Shown here: one piece after another, positions 56,629 to 64,000 of the stretch | How the letters are laid out: every line of letters begins with the position of its first letter | Position numbering within the stretch: the first letter of the stretch is position 1 | Origin: Pseudomonas sp. DC1.2 | GTDB taxonomy: Bacteria > Pseudomonadota > Gammaproteobacteria > Pseudomonadales > Pseudomonadaceae | Reading direction: 5' to 3' | DNA length: 64,000 nt | NCBI RefSeq assembly: GCF_034351645.1 | Contig: NZ_CP133782.1 | Coordinates: 5,001-69,000, forward strand | Made by a program: the position numbers and the translations under genes | Notes under the pieces: model-generated | What the model saw: only the letters and a program-made list of their open reading frames with translations | Told to the model about the DNA's origin: nothing | Database searches by the model: none

Positions 56629-57189
56629 ATGACCCGATTGACCTCTCTGAACCCTTGGCTGGCGGCTATTGCAGTCGCCCTTTGCGTGCAAATGCCCGTG
56701 CAGGCCCAGGAGCGCTTTACCCTTAACATCCCTGGTGTTTCGGACGATCGCCTGTTTACTGCTGCCGCCGCCAGCGACGCTTCCGGTTGTGGTGGGCACA
56801 ACGTGTCACCGGCCCTGAACTGGAATGCCGGCCCCGCGGGAACGCTCAGTTACGCCATCGTCATGCACGACCCGGACGGCCAGAAAGGCCAGGGAGTTGA
56901 TCACTGGGTGCATTACGGCATCAAGCCGACCACACACCAGCTCCCAGCCGGTATTGGCACAAAACCTACGCTTGAAGGCCTCGGTGGCACCAACACTAAA
57001 GGCACCACGACCTACATCGGTCCTTGCCCTCCGATCGGCGACAGCGCGCACCATTACGTTATCCAGATCTACGCCCTCGACCTTGCCCCGGATGCATTGC
57101 CCGCAGGCCTGACTCGCGTGCAACTGCTGGAAAAAATCAAGGACCACGTCTTGAAGAACAGCAGTGTGGTGCGCCGCTACCATCGCTGA
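56629..57189 (+). CDS. YbhB/YbcL-family (PEBP-like) exported protein
   Basis: Protein of 186 residues with a signal peptide ending around VQAQE and the phosphatidylethanolamine-binding-protein fold (MHDPDGQKGQGVDHWVHYGI, YIGPCPP). Bacterial members are often called Raf-kinase-inhibitor-like; their role is unclear. ATG 56629 begins the signal peptide and has AAGGTG upstream; the longer frame from 56551 was rejected. Confidence 0.88.
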   Translation: MTRLTSLNPWLAAIAVALCVQMPVQAQERFTLNIPGVSDDRLFTAAAASDASGCGGHNVSPALNWNAGPAGTLSYAIVMHDPDGQKGQGVDHWVHYGIKPTTHQLPAGIGTKPTLEGLGGTNTKGTTTYIGPCPPIGDSAHHYVIQIYALDLAPDALPAGLTRVQLLEKIKDHVLKNSSVVRRYHR

Positions 57190-57265
57190 GGTTTAAACCG
57201 GCGAATTGGCATCGCCCCTTGAATGAGCGCACTATCAAGCCATTGCCGATGCGTTGGAGGAAGCC

Positions 57266-57454
57266 GTGGCGAAAAAAATCGACCGCATCGCCCAAATGCT
57301 CAACTGCCCGGTAAAGGGTGAGGAATTGCGACGGGCGATCACCGAGAGCCGTAAAGAATTCCTCCTGAACCAACCGCAAGAAGACGAAACCGATGAGGAC
57401 GACTTCGAGGAAGATCAGGATTGGGATGACGATCTCGACTGGACCACAGAATAA
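57266..57454 (+). CDS. Small acidic protein, function unknown
   Basis: Protein of 62 residues (MAKKIDRIAQMLNCPVKGEE...) with a very acidic C-terminal tail (DETDEDDFEEDQDWDDDLDW). GTG 57266 follows a perfect GGAGGAAGCC ribosome site, which is why I prefer it to the TTG at 57254. Followed at once by a strong terminator, so it is expressed as a separate unit. Confidence 0.75.
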   Translation: MAKKIDRIAQMLNCPVKGEELRRAITESRKEFLLNQPQEDETDEDDFEEDQDWDDDLDWTTE

Positions 57455-57455
57455 G

Positions 57456-57479
57456 AAAACCGCTTCGGCGGTTTTTTTT
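57456..57479 (+). terminator. Rho-independent terminator
   Basis: AAAACCGC-TTCG-GCGGTTTTTTTT: a stable tetraloop hairpin with a long T-run immediately after the small acidic protein gene. Confidence 0.95.
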
Positions 57480-57866
57480 GGCTATTCATCAGTGGCCGTG
57501 GTTTGGAAAAAACGAGCAAAGGCGATTTTTGCCGTTGGCCCTGAGCGCCACAAAAAAGCCCCAGACCCTATGGCCTGAGGCTTTCTCGTTTTTGCGTATG
57601 GTGCACCAGGCGTCGTTTGAACTGGAGGCTGTGAGGCCCGGTTTATAAGGGTGCGGCCGGTGATGTTTTGGTTAGGCATACACGGGGGCGTTTACTGGGT
57701 ATGTCCGACGGTGAGCGCTTGGTCATCCATGGGGTGCTCTAATTACCCACCTGCAAGCTCTTTTCGATGGGGTGGCCTTGTCCGAGTTTCTCTCTCTCGG
57801 GGCTGTTCAGCTGTCTATCCTCTGATAAGTTACTCCGCTCTGGGATTTTTATGACAGGAGGTCATA
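57480..57866. other. Intergenic region with second terminator-like hairpin
   Basis: A second hairpin (AAAGCCCCAGACC / GGCCTGAGGCTTT, about 57555-57594, with downstream TTTTT) lies here. After it, the sequence to the PAAR gene has no recognisable gene. This is where the conserved core appears to end and accessory genes begin. Confidence 0.6.
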
Positions 57867-58412
57867 GTGGCTAAGCCAGCAGCGCGTAAAAGTGATCCAT
57901 ACAACTGCCCTCTGCCGGGGCACGGTACCAACCCCATTGCATCAGGGTCACCTGACGTGTTCTTCGACGGCCTTCCCGCAGCGCGTCAAGGCGACACCTG
58001 CACTTGCGGCAGTGCGCTCTCTGCAGCGCTGTCTCCGACGGTTTTCATTAACGGCAAGAATGCGGCAACCATCGATACCGGAGGCACACACGGCGGAATC
58101 GTGATTGGTGGCTCGGGCACTGTAATCATCGGTGGTACTCATACTCCATGCGAATTTGTTCCTCCCGCGCCGTTGACTGGTTACGCACGCTGGATCGGCT
58201 TCAGAATTCCCGCTGACGAAAGCTACGAGGGCTTATCGTGCACCGCGCATTTCGAGGATGGGTCATCACTGCCAGGTGTATTCGACGGACAAAACGCCGT
58301 GAAGTTTTCGAATCCGTCCGGTAAGACTTGCGTAATGCTCAAGTTCGAAGATGACGCGTCTAGTGCTGCATCGTCGCTGACTGAGAGTTTTTTGAACCGA
58401 ATTTTAGGATAA
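57867..58412 (+). CDS. PAAR-domain protein, type VI secretion spike tip with extension
   Basis: Protein of 181 residues. Residues 1-95 form a PAAR domain (DGLPAARQGDTCTCGS, GTVIIGGTHTPC) that caps the VgrG spike. The C-terminal extension (about 100-181: YARWIGFRIPADESYEGLSC...) resembles small beta domains found between PAAR tips and their cargo. GTG 57867 follows AGGAGGTCATA. The next gene lies 10 bases downstream and is likely its cargo effector. Confidence 0.85.
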   Translation: MAKPAARKSDPYNCPLPGHGTNPIASGSPDVFFDGLPAARQGDTCTCGSALSAALSPTVFINGKNAATIDTGGTHGGIVIGGSGTVIIGGTHTPCEFVPPAPLTGYARWIGFRIPADESYEGLSCTAHFEDGSSLPGVFDGQNAVKFSNPSGKTCVMLKFEDDASSAASSLTESFLNRILG

Positions 58413-58422
58413 GGAACATCCT

Positions 58423-59205
58423 GTGACAGAACCCTATCTCGTTACCGGCAGCTACGTCGTTCAGCGTGAGCATGCCTTACAGGATTCTCCGCTCGACAGG
58501 GCGCTAGAGCTGATGGAGGGCACTGCGCTCAGATTCTCTCTAGACGCCATCTCTGACGAAAAGATCAGGGCGAACTATCTGAAAAACATAAAGCGTATGT
58601 CACAGCAGACGTTGGCCGATGTGAAAGCCGGGAAGATTACAGCGCTTGAGGGCGTGCAGTTCAGTCATGAAATGCGAAACAAAATCTTGATGGAACATCG
58701 CAAGGTTACGTCCGCACAGGGCCTTGCTGTCGTGCAGCGAAAAAAGGCGGGGGGCCGGCCACTTCAATCGCTTTTTGATCGCTATTCGAAGGAACTCTTC
58801 CAAAAGAGTTACGAAAGTCTTTCACGTGCGGAGCAGAGCAAGGTTCATTACACGATTCTGGAGGCCGCTGGACGAGATGATGCCAAGTTTACGAATGGCA
58901 CCAAAACTATGCGGATGATGGGCAAACTCGGCATCTTAGTTACCGCCGCTCTGGCTACTTATCAGATTTTGAATGCTGAAAACAAACAGAAGGAAACGGC
59001 GCGTCAAGGCCTCATCGTGGGTGGCGGCGCGGCGGGTGGTCTCCTTGCAGGGCTAGGAGTCAGCGCTCTCTGCGGGCCAGGCGCTCCGATCTGTGCATTT
59101 GCCGTTGTATTTTTGGGAACCGTTGCCGGAGGAATCGCAGGTGGTGCGGCAGCGGACTCGCTTGATGAGGAATTAGAGGAGTTCTCACATTGGGACATTC
59201 TTTGA
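58423..59205 (+). CDS. Putative type VI effector with glycine-zipper membrane region
   Basis: I do not recognise a named family. Protein of 260 residues: a helical N-terminal half (1-165) and a C-terminal part with three hydrophobic stretches (about 167-184, 196-218, 221-246). The last two are unusually rich in GxxxG patterns (GLIVGGGAAGGLLAGLG, GTVAGGIAGGAA), like pore-forming glycine-zipper effectors such as Tse4. Its place behind a PAAR gene and before a small overlapping gene fits effector-immunity organisation. Pore formation is an inference. Confidence 0.6.
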   Translation: MTEPYLVTGSYVVQREHALQDSPLDRALELMEGTALRFSLDAISDEKIRANYLKNIKRMSQQTLADVKAGKITALEGVQFSHEMRNKILMEHRKVTSAQGLAVVQRKKAGGRPLQSLFDRYSKELFQKSYESLSRAEQSKVHYTILEAAGRDDAKFTNGTKTMRMMGKLGILVTAALATYQILNAENKQKETARQGLIVGGGAAGGLLAGLGVSALCGPGAPICAFAVVFLGTVAGGIAGGAAADSLDEELEEFSHWDIL

Positions 59206-59546
59206 GTCAGTCTGAGTTGACGAAGATTAGAGTCGCGCTCTCAGATCCGTTCAATGATTTCCCGGTTGATTACGACTACATAGCAAGACAGGTCAAAGGT
59301 GTCGATCCTCAAACTCTCTACGAGATTCTTTATTCTGACGTTGCGCCTGTGTGCTTCACCAATATTGCAGCGGTGCTTCCAACGGTATGGACAGGCTTCG
59401 ATCCAGATTCCCTTAACGCCATGATTGAAGAAAGGCATGCAGCCAGGAGAAATAATTGGTTCCGCAGGCAATTTGATAAGTTGCTCGTCCGCTGGCTGGA
59501 ATATAACTACGGGTACATTTGGAAGGAAATCGTCACTCGGCTGTGA
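59190..59546 (+). CDS. Putative immunity protein for the PAAR-linked effector
   Basis: Protein of 118 residues (SQSELTKIRVALSDPFNDFP...). It resembles, from memory, short DUF7079-type proteins that neighbour toxins, but the family call is tentative. TTG 59190 has GAGGAG upstream and overlaps the effector by 16 bases, as expected when immunity must be made with the toxin. No signal peptide and no strong membrane helix, which is unusual if the target is the inner membrane seen from the periplasm. Confidence 0.55.
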   Translation: MGHSLSQSELTKIRVALSDPFNDFPVDYDYIARQVKGVDPQTLYEILYSDVAPVCFTNIAAVLPTVWTGFDPDSLNAMIEERHAARRNNWFRRQFDKLLVRWLEYNYGYIWKEIVTRL

Positions 59547-59586
59547 GTTGACGACCAAGTTATTCACTCTGGGCCAAGCACGCTCA

Positions 59587-59614
59587 ACAAAAAGGGTCCA
59601 TCTGGGCCCTTTTT
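59587..59614. terminator. Bidirectional terminator between immunity gene and mvaT-like gene
   Basis: AAAAAGGGTCCA-TC-TGGGCCCTTTTT hairpin with A-run and T-run on the two sides, between convergent genes. Confidence 0.85.
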
Positions 59615-59628
59615 CAGGTGAAGCAGTT

Positions 59629-59994
59629 TTACTTTTTCAGCCATCCCTCGACGACGTCGGCACCGTGCTCTGCTTTCCACTCTTTCAACGCTTTATGATT
59701 CCCACCTTTAGTTTCGATGACTTCACCGGTATTCGGATTTTTGTAGACCTTGAGTTCGCGTGGTTTGCGCGTGCTGGCGGCCGGAGCGGCAGATTGGCGT
59801 CGGGCGTTGGTTTGCGGTTCCAGTAGATTGATGATGTTCTTCAGGCTGAAGCCATAGTGTTCGAGCAGCTTGCGCAGCTTCGTTTCGAACTCGATTTCTT
59901 TCTTCAGTCCATCATCACCTTTCAGTGCTTCGAGGGCTTTCAGTTGTTCGGCCAGATGTTTTTCCAGCTGACGGTATTCTGCGAGTTTGGACAT
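59629..59994 (-). CDS. MvaT/MvaU (H-NS-like) nucleoid protein
   Basis: Protein of 121 residues of the MvaT/TurB family. An N-terminal coiled coil (about 1-60) for oligomerisation is followed by the C-terminal DNA-binding part with KVYKNPNTGEVIETKGGNHKAL, the AT-hook-like loop and EWKAEHGADVVEGWL. These proteins silence AT-rich foreign DNA. Its location inside a fragment-rich accessory segment suggests an island-borne paralogue rather than the core mvaT (inference). Confidence 0.92.
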   Translation of the reverse strand: MSKLAEYRQLEKHLAEQLKALEALKGDDGLKKEIEFETKLRKLLEHYGFSLKNIINLLEPQTNARRQSAAPAASTRKPRELKVYKNPNTGEVIETKGGNHKALKEWKAEHGADVVEGWLKK

Positions 59995-60061
59995 GTTATT
60001 TCCCTTGTCAGTGAAGTCATGCGTGCTTGGTTGGATAGTAGTGCGGGTTACAAGTTCAGCA

Positions 60062-60565
60062 CTATCTCCGGCGATTCAGTTGGCTTTCAATATGAGCCAT
60101 TTCCGATTTAATCGCGTTGATGGTTAGCGTTTGTATCGGACTGGTTTTGCCCGGCCCCGCGTTGATGGTTTTCAACAGGGCATTCAGATGGGCTTTACGA
60201 ATTTTAAGCGTGTCAGACCAGCTCGCGCTGTTCTGTATTGGCTTGTTCATTACGTTCATACCCAGCGATTTCAGGGCGGTGCGGCGGCCCTCTTTCATCG
60301 CGAAATGGCCCGTACCGTGGATGCTGGAAAACTCCCTGCGTACCGCGTTTTTGCGGATCAGTTCAGGCAATTCCCAGGGGTTGGGTTTAAGCGGAAGGAC
60401 CAGGCCATCAGGGTTGAAAAAGAAGGCTTCTTGTTCTTCCCCGTTCCAGCTCACGCCCGCAATGGTGCGATGCCGCCAGTTGATCGCATCAGGTCGATAG
60501 ATGCGGAATCCTACGCTGTAGGAATCGAGAAATGGCCCCTTGAAAGGGCAGTGGCTGCGTCTCAT
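60062..60565 (-). CDS. Uncharacterised island protein
   Basis: Protein of 167 residues (MRRSHCPFKGPFLDSYSVGF...), basic at the C terminus (KIRKAHLNALLKTINAG, ESQLNRRR). I do not recognise it. It overlaps the AlpA-like gene by four bases (ATGA), so the two form an operon, typical of integrative-element or prophage-remnant modules. Confidence 0.65.
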   Translation of the reverse strand: MRRSHCPFKGPFLDSYSVGFRIYRPDAINWRHRTIAGVSWNGEEQEAFFFNPDGLVLPLKPNPWELPELIRKNAVRREFSSIHGTGHFAMKEGRRTALKSLGMNVMNKPIQNSASWSDTLKIRKAHLNALLKTINAGPGKTSPIQTLTINAIKSEMAHIESQLNRRR

Positions 60566-60882
60566 TCGGCCACCTGATCACGGGCTTCAATGCGGCTTTT
60601 TACCCAGCTCTGAACTTCAGAAAAAACCCAGGCAACTGGTGCGCCACGAGCTGTGCTGTTGCTCAGTTTGACGGGCTGTGGAAAACCACTTTCGGGGCAC
60701 TGCATGAGCTTGTAGATCGTCGAGCGCTTGAGCCCCGTAGCAATCTCAAGACGTGGCATGCGTATGAGGGTGGTAGCAGGGTCGAAAGGTGTAGCGAGAT
60801 TTGGAACTGCAGAAGCCGCGCCGAGAGGTGTGGCCAGATCTGGAAAGGCAGGATTGAATCCGAATGGGGAGTGGTTAGTCAT
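60562..60882 (-). CDS. AlpA-family phage/island transcriptional regulator
   Basis: Protein of 106 residues with the AlpA helix-turn-helix (LIRMPRLEIATGLKRSTIYKLM...GFPQPVKL-AVAWVFSEVQSWVKSRI). AlpA proteins regulate integrases and excision of integrative elements. A Pro- and Ala-rich 40-residue N-terminal tail is unusual for the family. First gene of the small minus-strand operon. Confidence 0.85.
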   Translation of the reverse strand: MTNHSPFGFNPAFPDLATPLGAASAVPNLATPFDPATTLIRMPRLEIATGLKRSTIYKLMQCPESGFPQPVKLSNSTARGAPVAWVFSEVQSWVKSRIEARDQVAE

Positions 60883-60974
60883 TGGTATTGCTCTCGATTG
60901 GTTTGGACTGACGAGAGCAATGATCTAAGTGTTGAAATGCGGTGAGCAGTTCACTTCCATTTGAAATTTCTGGT

Positions 60975-61454
60975 TTACAACACCTTGTGTTGTTTGAGGA
61001 TGGCTTCCACTCGTTTGCGGGTTAGCGCCGTTGATGTTTCGAGGGGGATCCAGTCGGGCCGCTCATCTTCGAGTTTGGCCACCTCCCTCTCAAGCCAGCG
61101 ATGCACCGTTGTTGTGACAGCCCGACGCGACATACCGTTTCTCAGCAAGCTCCGTGCCTGGTTAACGATGGCAGCATCACGTTCATTCATCTCATCCTTT
61201 CGATCTATGCCGCTGAACACACCGCCCTTCTGCCGGGTCGCGGTTTTGATGGCTGCGGAAGCAAGATCGGTAATGTCATCGTCGTAAAGCGAGAGCAGCG
61301 AAGTCACCACTTCCAAATGCGCGACATAGTTCTCTAATGCATCAATGCGCTCATCTGGGTTGATTTCGCTCGCGACGGCTTGGCAGAACTCCTCCCAGGG
61401 CAACGCCAATATCCGCCAGTTCATCGAAACGGCTTGCTGTTCACTCGCCTGCAT
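60975..61454 (-). CDS. Uncharacterised ORF, probably truncated by IS21 remnant
   Basis: Coding-like frame of about 159 residues ([20 protein letters not shown] near the start, ...[14 protein letters not shown] at the end). I do not recognise it. The open frame upstream of 61454 continues only because it enters an istB fragment in another frame, and no ribosome site precedes ATG 61454 or 61424. So the original 5' end has probably been lost. Confidence 0.5.
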   Translation of the reverse strand: MQASEQQAVSMNWRILALPWEEFCQAVASEINPDERIDALENYVAHLEVVTSLLSLYDDDITDLASAAIKTATRQKGGVFSGIDRKDEMNERDAAIVNQARSLLRNGMSRRAVTTTVHRWLEREVAKLEDERPDWIPLETSTALTRKRVEAILKQHKVL

Positions 61455-61474
61455 CCAGTCGCTGAGCGATTCAA

Positions 61475-61626
61475 TAGGCCCCAGTCGTCCAGGATCAGCA
61501 AGTCGGTCTTGGCGTAGCCGGCCATGAGTTTGGCGAAGCGGCCGTCGCCGTGGGCCAGGCCTAGTTCTTCCATCAAGCGCGGCAAGCGCAGATAACGCAC
61601 GCTGTAAAGGGGCAGCGACTGTTGCC
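61475..61626 (-). pseudogene. IS21-family istB fragment
   Basis: On the minus strand this reads [20 protein letters not shown], then [22 protein letters not shown]. This is the conserved Walker-B region of the IS21 helper ATPase IstB. Only about 50 codons remain, with no IstA or terminal repeats in view. It lies exactly between the truncated ORF and the orphan toxin domain, so it marks a recombination joint. Confidence 0.85.
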
Positions 61627-61629
61627 GAT

Positions 61630-62052
61630 GTGATTCTGGAGAGGATTGCGTCTAAGGCGGCCGCGAAACGTGTATTGACGAAACCAGACGAAGCATTTTT
61701 TTGGTCTGGCAGAACTGAACGGCTTGGTGGTGCCGATTTAGCCCAGCAAATTGCTAAGGAACATGGAGGTACTACTTTGGAGAGTTTAATTGCCCAGCGA
61801 GGGATAGAAATGCCTGCGTGGGACGCCACAAACCCAATGGTTGTTAAGGCATGGAAAGACATATCTGCACAATATGCAAATGGTGTGTCAGGTACTGTTC
61901 GCGCAGTTATAGGGCAGGATCTACGGGTTGGTAATGTGTGGGAAACTGCCGAATTGCCAGCTCTGATGAAGAACCCGAATGTAGAGAAAATCATTACGGT
62001 TGATCCCGTAAGCAGGGCCCAAAAAATAATATATGAGAGGGTAAGTAAATGA
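61630..62052 (+). CDS. Orphan toxin C-terminal domain (polymorphic-toxin/CdiA-CT type)
   Basis: Frame of 140 codons ([55 protein letters not shown]). From memory it resembles C-terminal toxin domains of Rhs/haemagglutinin-type polymorphic toxins; the activity is unknown. There is no secretion or delivery part upstream, only the istB fragment, so this is a displaced tip. GTG 61630 is the first start codon after the joint. Overlaps the next gene by ATGA. Confidence 0.6.
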   Translation: MILERIASKAAAKRVLTKPDEAFFWSGRTERLGGADLAQQIAKEHGGTTLESLIAQRGIEMPAWDATNPMVVKAWKDISAQYANGVSGTVRAVIGQDLRVGNVWETAELPALMKNPNVEKIITVDPVSRAQKIIYERVSK

Positions 62053-62294
62053 TTTTAGAAGTTTCACGTGGACATGTTAGAGTGCAAGTCGGAGGGCGAG
62101 TTGTAACTGTTCAGGGCGAGATGTTTTTTCCGAAGAACGAGAAAATGGGCTTTGTATTGTATCGAGATTCAATAAGGACTTGGGATAAGCCCAACGAATT
62201 GGACGCTCTCACTGCTGATGAGGTGAACTCGCTCATTGCCGAAATACAGGACGAATTTTCTAGAGGTGGACATACATTGGAAATTGAGACGTAA
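62049..62294 (+). CDS. Probable immunity protein (Imm74-like)
   Basis: Protein of 81 residues, mostly beta-strand in appearance (RVQVGGRVVTVQGEMFF, FVLYRDSIRTWDKPNE). From memory it resembles the Imm74 family of polymorphic-toxin immunity proteins. It overlaps the orphan toxin domain by four bases, the standard arrangement for such pairs. It likely protects against that toxin. Confidence 0.6.
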   Translation: MILEVSRGHVRVQVGGRVVTVQGEMFFPKNEKMGFVLYRDSIRTWDKPNELDALTADEVNSLIAEIQDEFSRGGHTLEIET

Positions 62295-62390
62295 AGATAG
62301 GGGGACGGAGAAATTGGGGCACCCATTAGCCGGAATAAGAGAGCTAGAACCCTCCAGCCCGCTCGTAGGTAATGAGTATTTCTTGTTGCA

Positions 62391-62495
62391 GGTAATCATC
62401 TCCCTGTAGGGGCACCGGAGATGGTGATTCGTTCGATACCAACCATTGATAATGGTGCGGTTGCTACTGTTTTGAAAGTGAAGGTGGATCCCTAG
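62391..62495 (+). pseudogene. C-terminal tail of a second toxin domain
   Basis: An open reading tail of 34 codons (GNHLPVGAPEMVIRSIPTID and onwards) ends with TAG at 62493-62495, with an in-frame stop upstream and no start codon. It is coding-like and directly precedes a small immunity-like gene. It is therefore probably the end of a displaced toxin domain whose main part was lost. Confidence 0.4.
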
Positions 62496-62822
62496 TGAAC
62501 TTTCCAGAAGCTGAGCTGGTTGTGCGCGATATTGCAGGTGCTAGAGCTTTAGTAGTTTGTGGTGATGTGAATATTGCATCTAAGCTTATAGCTTTAGGCT
62601 TTGTGCATGACTGTCAGGGAATGATCCGCCATATAGTTAATGATGAGGATAGGAAAAAGCTCGTTCCAGATCTTATTGAAATAAAAGCTATTTTTTTCGT
62701 ATGGTACGGGCTGGAGTCCTGCTGAACTTGTTGATTGTTATCGTGACTTAGGCTTTGTGACGGGGACCTTTCGAGTGATCTCTTGGGCGGAGCCAGGTAA
62801 TTATACAATATTTGATAAATAG
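62495..62822 (+). pseudogene. Frameshifted small immunity-like gene
   Basis: Starting at GTG 62495 (MNFPEAELVVRDIAGARALV...), the frame is broken at a run of seven Ts (62691-62697). Removing one T gives a continuous 108-residue product ending GYRVISWAE-like (actual: GTFRVISWAEPGNYTIFDK) at TAG 62820-62822. Either a real inactivating or phase-variable frameshift, or a sequencing error. It follows a toxin tail, so an immunity role is inferred. Confidence 0.55.
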
Positions 62823-62919
62823 CTATTTAGAAGGGAAGTACTCGCTTGTGTGCCGTCTCTGAAATAAGTTTCTAACCTGAGCTATGCTTCTGTGGTCAGT
62901 CAGTGCTTGGAGTGATCAC

Positions 62920-63373
62920 ATGAACTCTCAGGACATCGTGCTCAGTGAAGACGAACAAATTGAACTGAGTCGGCGCATAAGATCAGCCACGATCAGTCAG
63001 CGCGACGGTCGTCGGGCGCGGGTGATTTTGTTAGCCGCTCGAGGTTGTTCTCGTAACGAGATTGCCCAGTTGACCGGTCTCTCCGTTGTTTCAGTCACCC
63101 GCTGGTGCAAGCGTTTTCAAGAGCTGCGTCTACAAGGCCTGGTGGATCTGCCCGGAAGAGGTCGCAAGCCATCCCTGCCGGCCGAAGCGTTGAAACGAAC
63201 CCTTGAGCAAGTCACTCAGCCGCGTATCGGTCAGCCTCGCTGGAGCTGCCGAAGCATGGCGCGAGTCGCCGGCATTTCACCGGCCAGCGTCCAGCGCATA
63301 TGGGCCGCCAACGACATAAAACCGCACCTGACACGCACCTTCAAACTGTCCAAAGATCCAAACTTCGAAGAGA
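62920..63373 (+). pseudogene. IS630-family transposase, truncated
   Basis: The helix-turn-helix half of an IS630-type transposase (LSEDEQIELSRRIRSATISQ, NEIAQLTGLSVVSVTRWCKR) is intact for about 150 codons. It stops after KDPNFEE, where the family continues into the DDE catalytic domain. The frame then runs into unrelated sequence and ends at 63396. Start ATG 62920. It is therefore a remnant that cannot transpose by itself. Confidence 0.85.
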
Positions 63374-63439
63374 GGGGAATAGGGGACACCCATTAGCCGG
63401 TCCTGCGTCAAGATCCAAAGCCTACCCGCCCTGCTTTTT

Positions 63440-63531
63440 AACGGTCGCGGTAGGAATGGCAGTCACCTGCCACCCCCCGCACAGATCCGTACGTGCGGAA
63501 TTACCGCATACGGCTCCTGCCTTGGGTTTTG
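63440..63531 (-). mobile_element. 3' end of a group II intron (domains V-VI)
   Basis: On the minus strand, GAGCCGTATGCGG-TAATT-CCGCACGTACGG has the typical domain V hairpin of bacterial group II introns. It is followed by a GC-rich stretch and a GGCAG-GTGA-CTGCC hairpin consistent with domain VI, ending near CTACCGCGAC. No intron reverse transcriptase is in the window; the 5' part is missing. Confidence 0.7.
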
Positions 63532-63544
63532 ACGCCGAAGCGGG

Positions 63545-64000
63545 TTATGGGATAAGGATGCATCGGTAACTCACGCGGATACCGTCGGCGCGCCGCTCTT
63601 GGCACTGCAGTGCACTGAGCATGTATTGCTCTTCAACCGGATCCAGGCGTCGCGAGCGCTCGTCGTTGTAGCTTGGGCGGCTGACCATCCGCACCGGATT
63701 CTCGGCGAGATGAATTCCCCATTCTCGGCGAGCGACCTCAATCACGCATTGAAACAAAGCCAGCTCACGCTTGACCGTGTTGCCCTTGCGGATCTTCAGG
63801 CGTTCGTCACGGTAGCGGGCGAAGTCGGATGAGGTGAGTGTTGCGACGATGCGCGTAGCCAGTGGATGACGCTTGAGGGCTTCCAGGCGTTTGATTTCCG
63901 AATAGGCGCCTTTGTGCTTTGGAGCGATCTCGGAGATGTAACGATCAATGAGTTGATGAAAGGCGGTACGTTCGGCCTCGACGCGAGAGACAAAGATGCC
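63545..64000 (-). pseudogene. Tyrosine recombinase/integrase, partial and truncated
   Basis: An open frame enters from the right edge (codons readable from GIFVSRVEAERTAFHQLIDR) and carries the N-terminal SAM-like part of a tyrosine recombinase (LTSSDFARYRDERLKIRKGN, GIHLAENPVRMVSRPS). It ends after RRADGIRVSYRCILIP at 63545, before any catalytic R-H-R-Y residues, where group II intron sequence begins. It is therefore broken. The gene start is outside the window. Confidence 0.75.

Noticed and set aside
60975..61994. Single 339-codon minus-strand gene
   Set aside because: The frame runs through an istB fragment in the wrong frame and antisense to the orphan toxin gene; only the C-terminal 159 codons look real.

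Overview
The window is chromosomal DNA of a Pseudomonas, most likely from the P. fluorescens complex. Support comes from the rRNA sequences, a complete Lap biofilm-adhesin locus, an mgo/pvf signal operon, a pga operon, MvaT-type nucleoid protein, and the REP-like repeats typical of that group. All identifications come from reading the sequence and recalled family features; no database search was run.

Layout. 1-1020: 3' end of a 23S rRNA gene and two tandem 5S genes, each followed by its own terminator. 1.25-3.3 kb: an amino-acid-type chemoreceptor behind a flagellar sigma-28 promoter. 3.4-9.0 kb (minus strand): a four-gene operon matching mgoBCAD/pvfABCD, which makes diazeniumdiolate/pyrazine-type signal molecules. 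An 800-base AT-rich non-coding leader and a GntR regulator follow. 10.7-32.4 kb: the Lap system. It comprises the periplasmic protease lapG, the c-di-GMP receptor lapD, the giant adhesin lapA (about 4360 residues, minus strand) with 25 repeats of 318 bp, and the type I exporter lapE-lapB-lapC. 32.7-36.4 kb: a TauD-like dioxygenase with an SsuABC/TauABC-like importer. 36.7-39.8 kb: a GT39-like glycosyltransferase, an unassigned ORF, APS kinase cysC and a sulfotransferase-like remnant. 39.8-41.1 kb: slipin and NfeD. 41.3-42.0 kb: a YbaK-type deacylase and a DUF2789 protein. 42.3-47.3 kb: a MarR-controlled FUSC/DUF1656/HlyD/OprM efflux operon. 48.3-49.9 kb: a YdgA-like protein. 50.1-56.5 kb: pgaABCD for poly-N-acetylglucosamine. 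56.6-57.5 kb: a YbhB/PEBP-like protein and a small acidic protein.

From about 57.6 kb the window becomes accessory. First comes a PAAR protein / glycine-zipper putative effector / putative immunity gene trio. An island of fragments follows: an MvaT paralogue, an AlpA-like regulator, two unknown ORFs, an IS21 istB fragment, an orphan toxin C-terminal domain with its immunity gene, a second toxin tail with a frameshifted immunity gene, a truncated IS630 transposase, the 3' end of a group II intron and a truncated tyrosine recombinase running off the end.

Functionally, much of the window concerns surface life. Lap is under c-di-GMP control through LapD/LapG, and Pga exopolysaccharide and the mgo/pvf signal lie nearby. 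The most interesting points are the mgo/pvf operon with its unassigned MgoA N-terminal region and structured leader, the near-identical lapA repeat array with a very long antisense open frame, and the two layers of interbacterial toxin/immunity genes at the right end.
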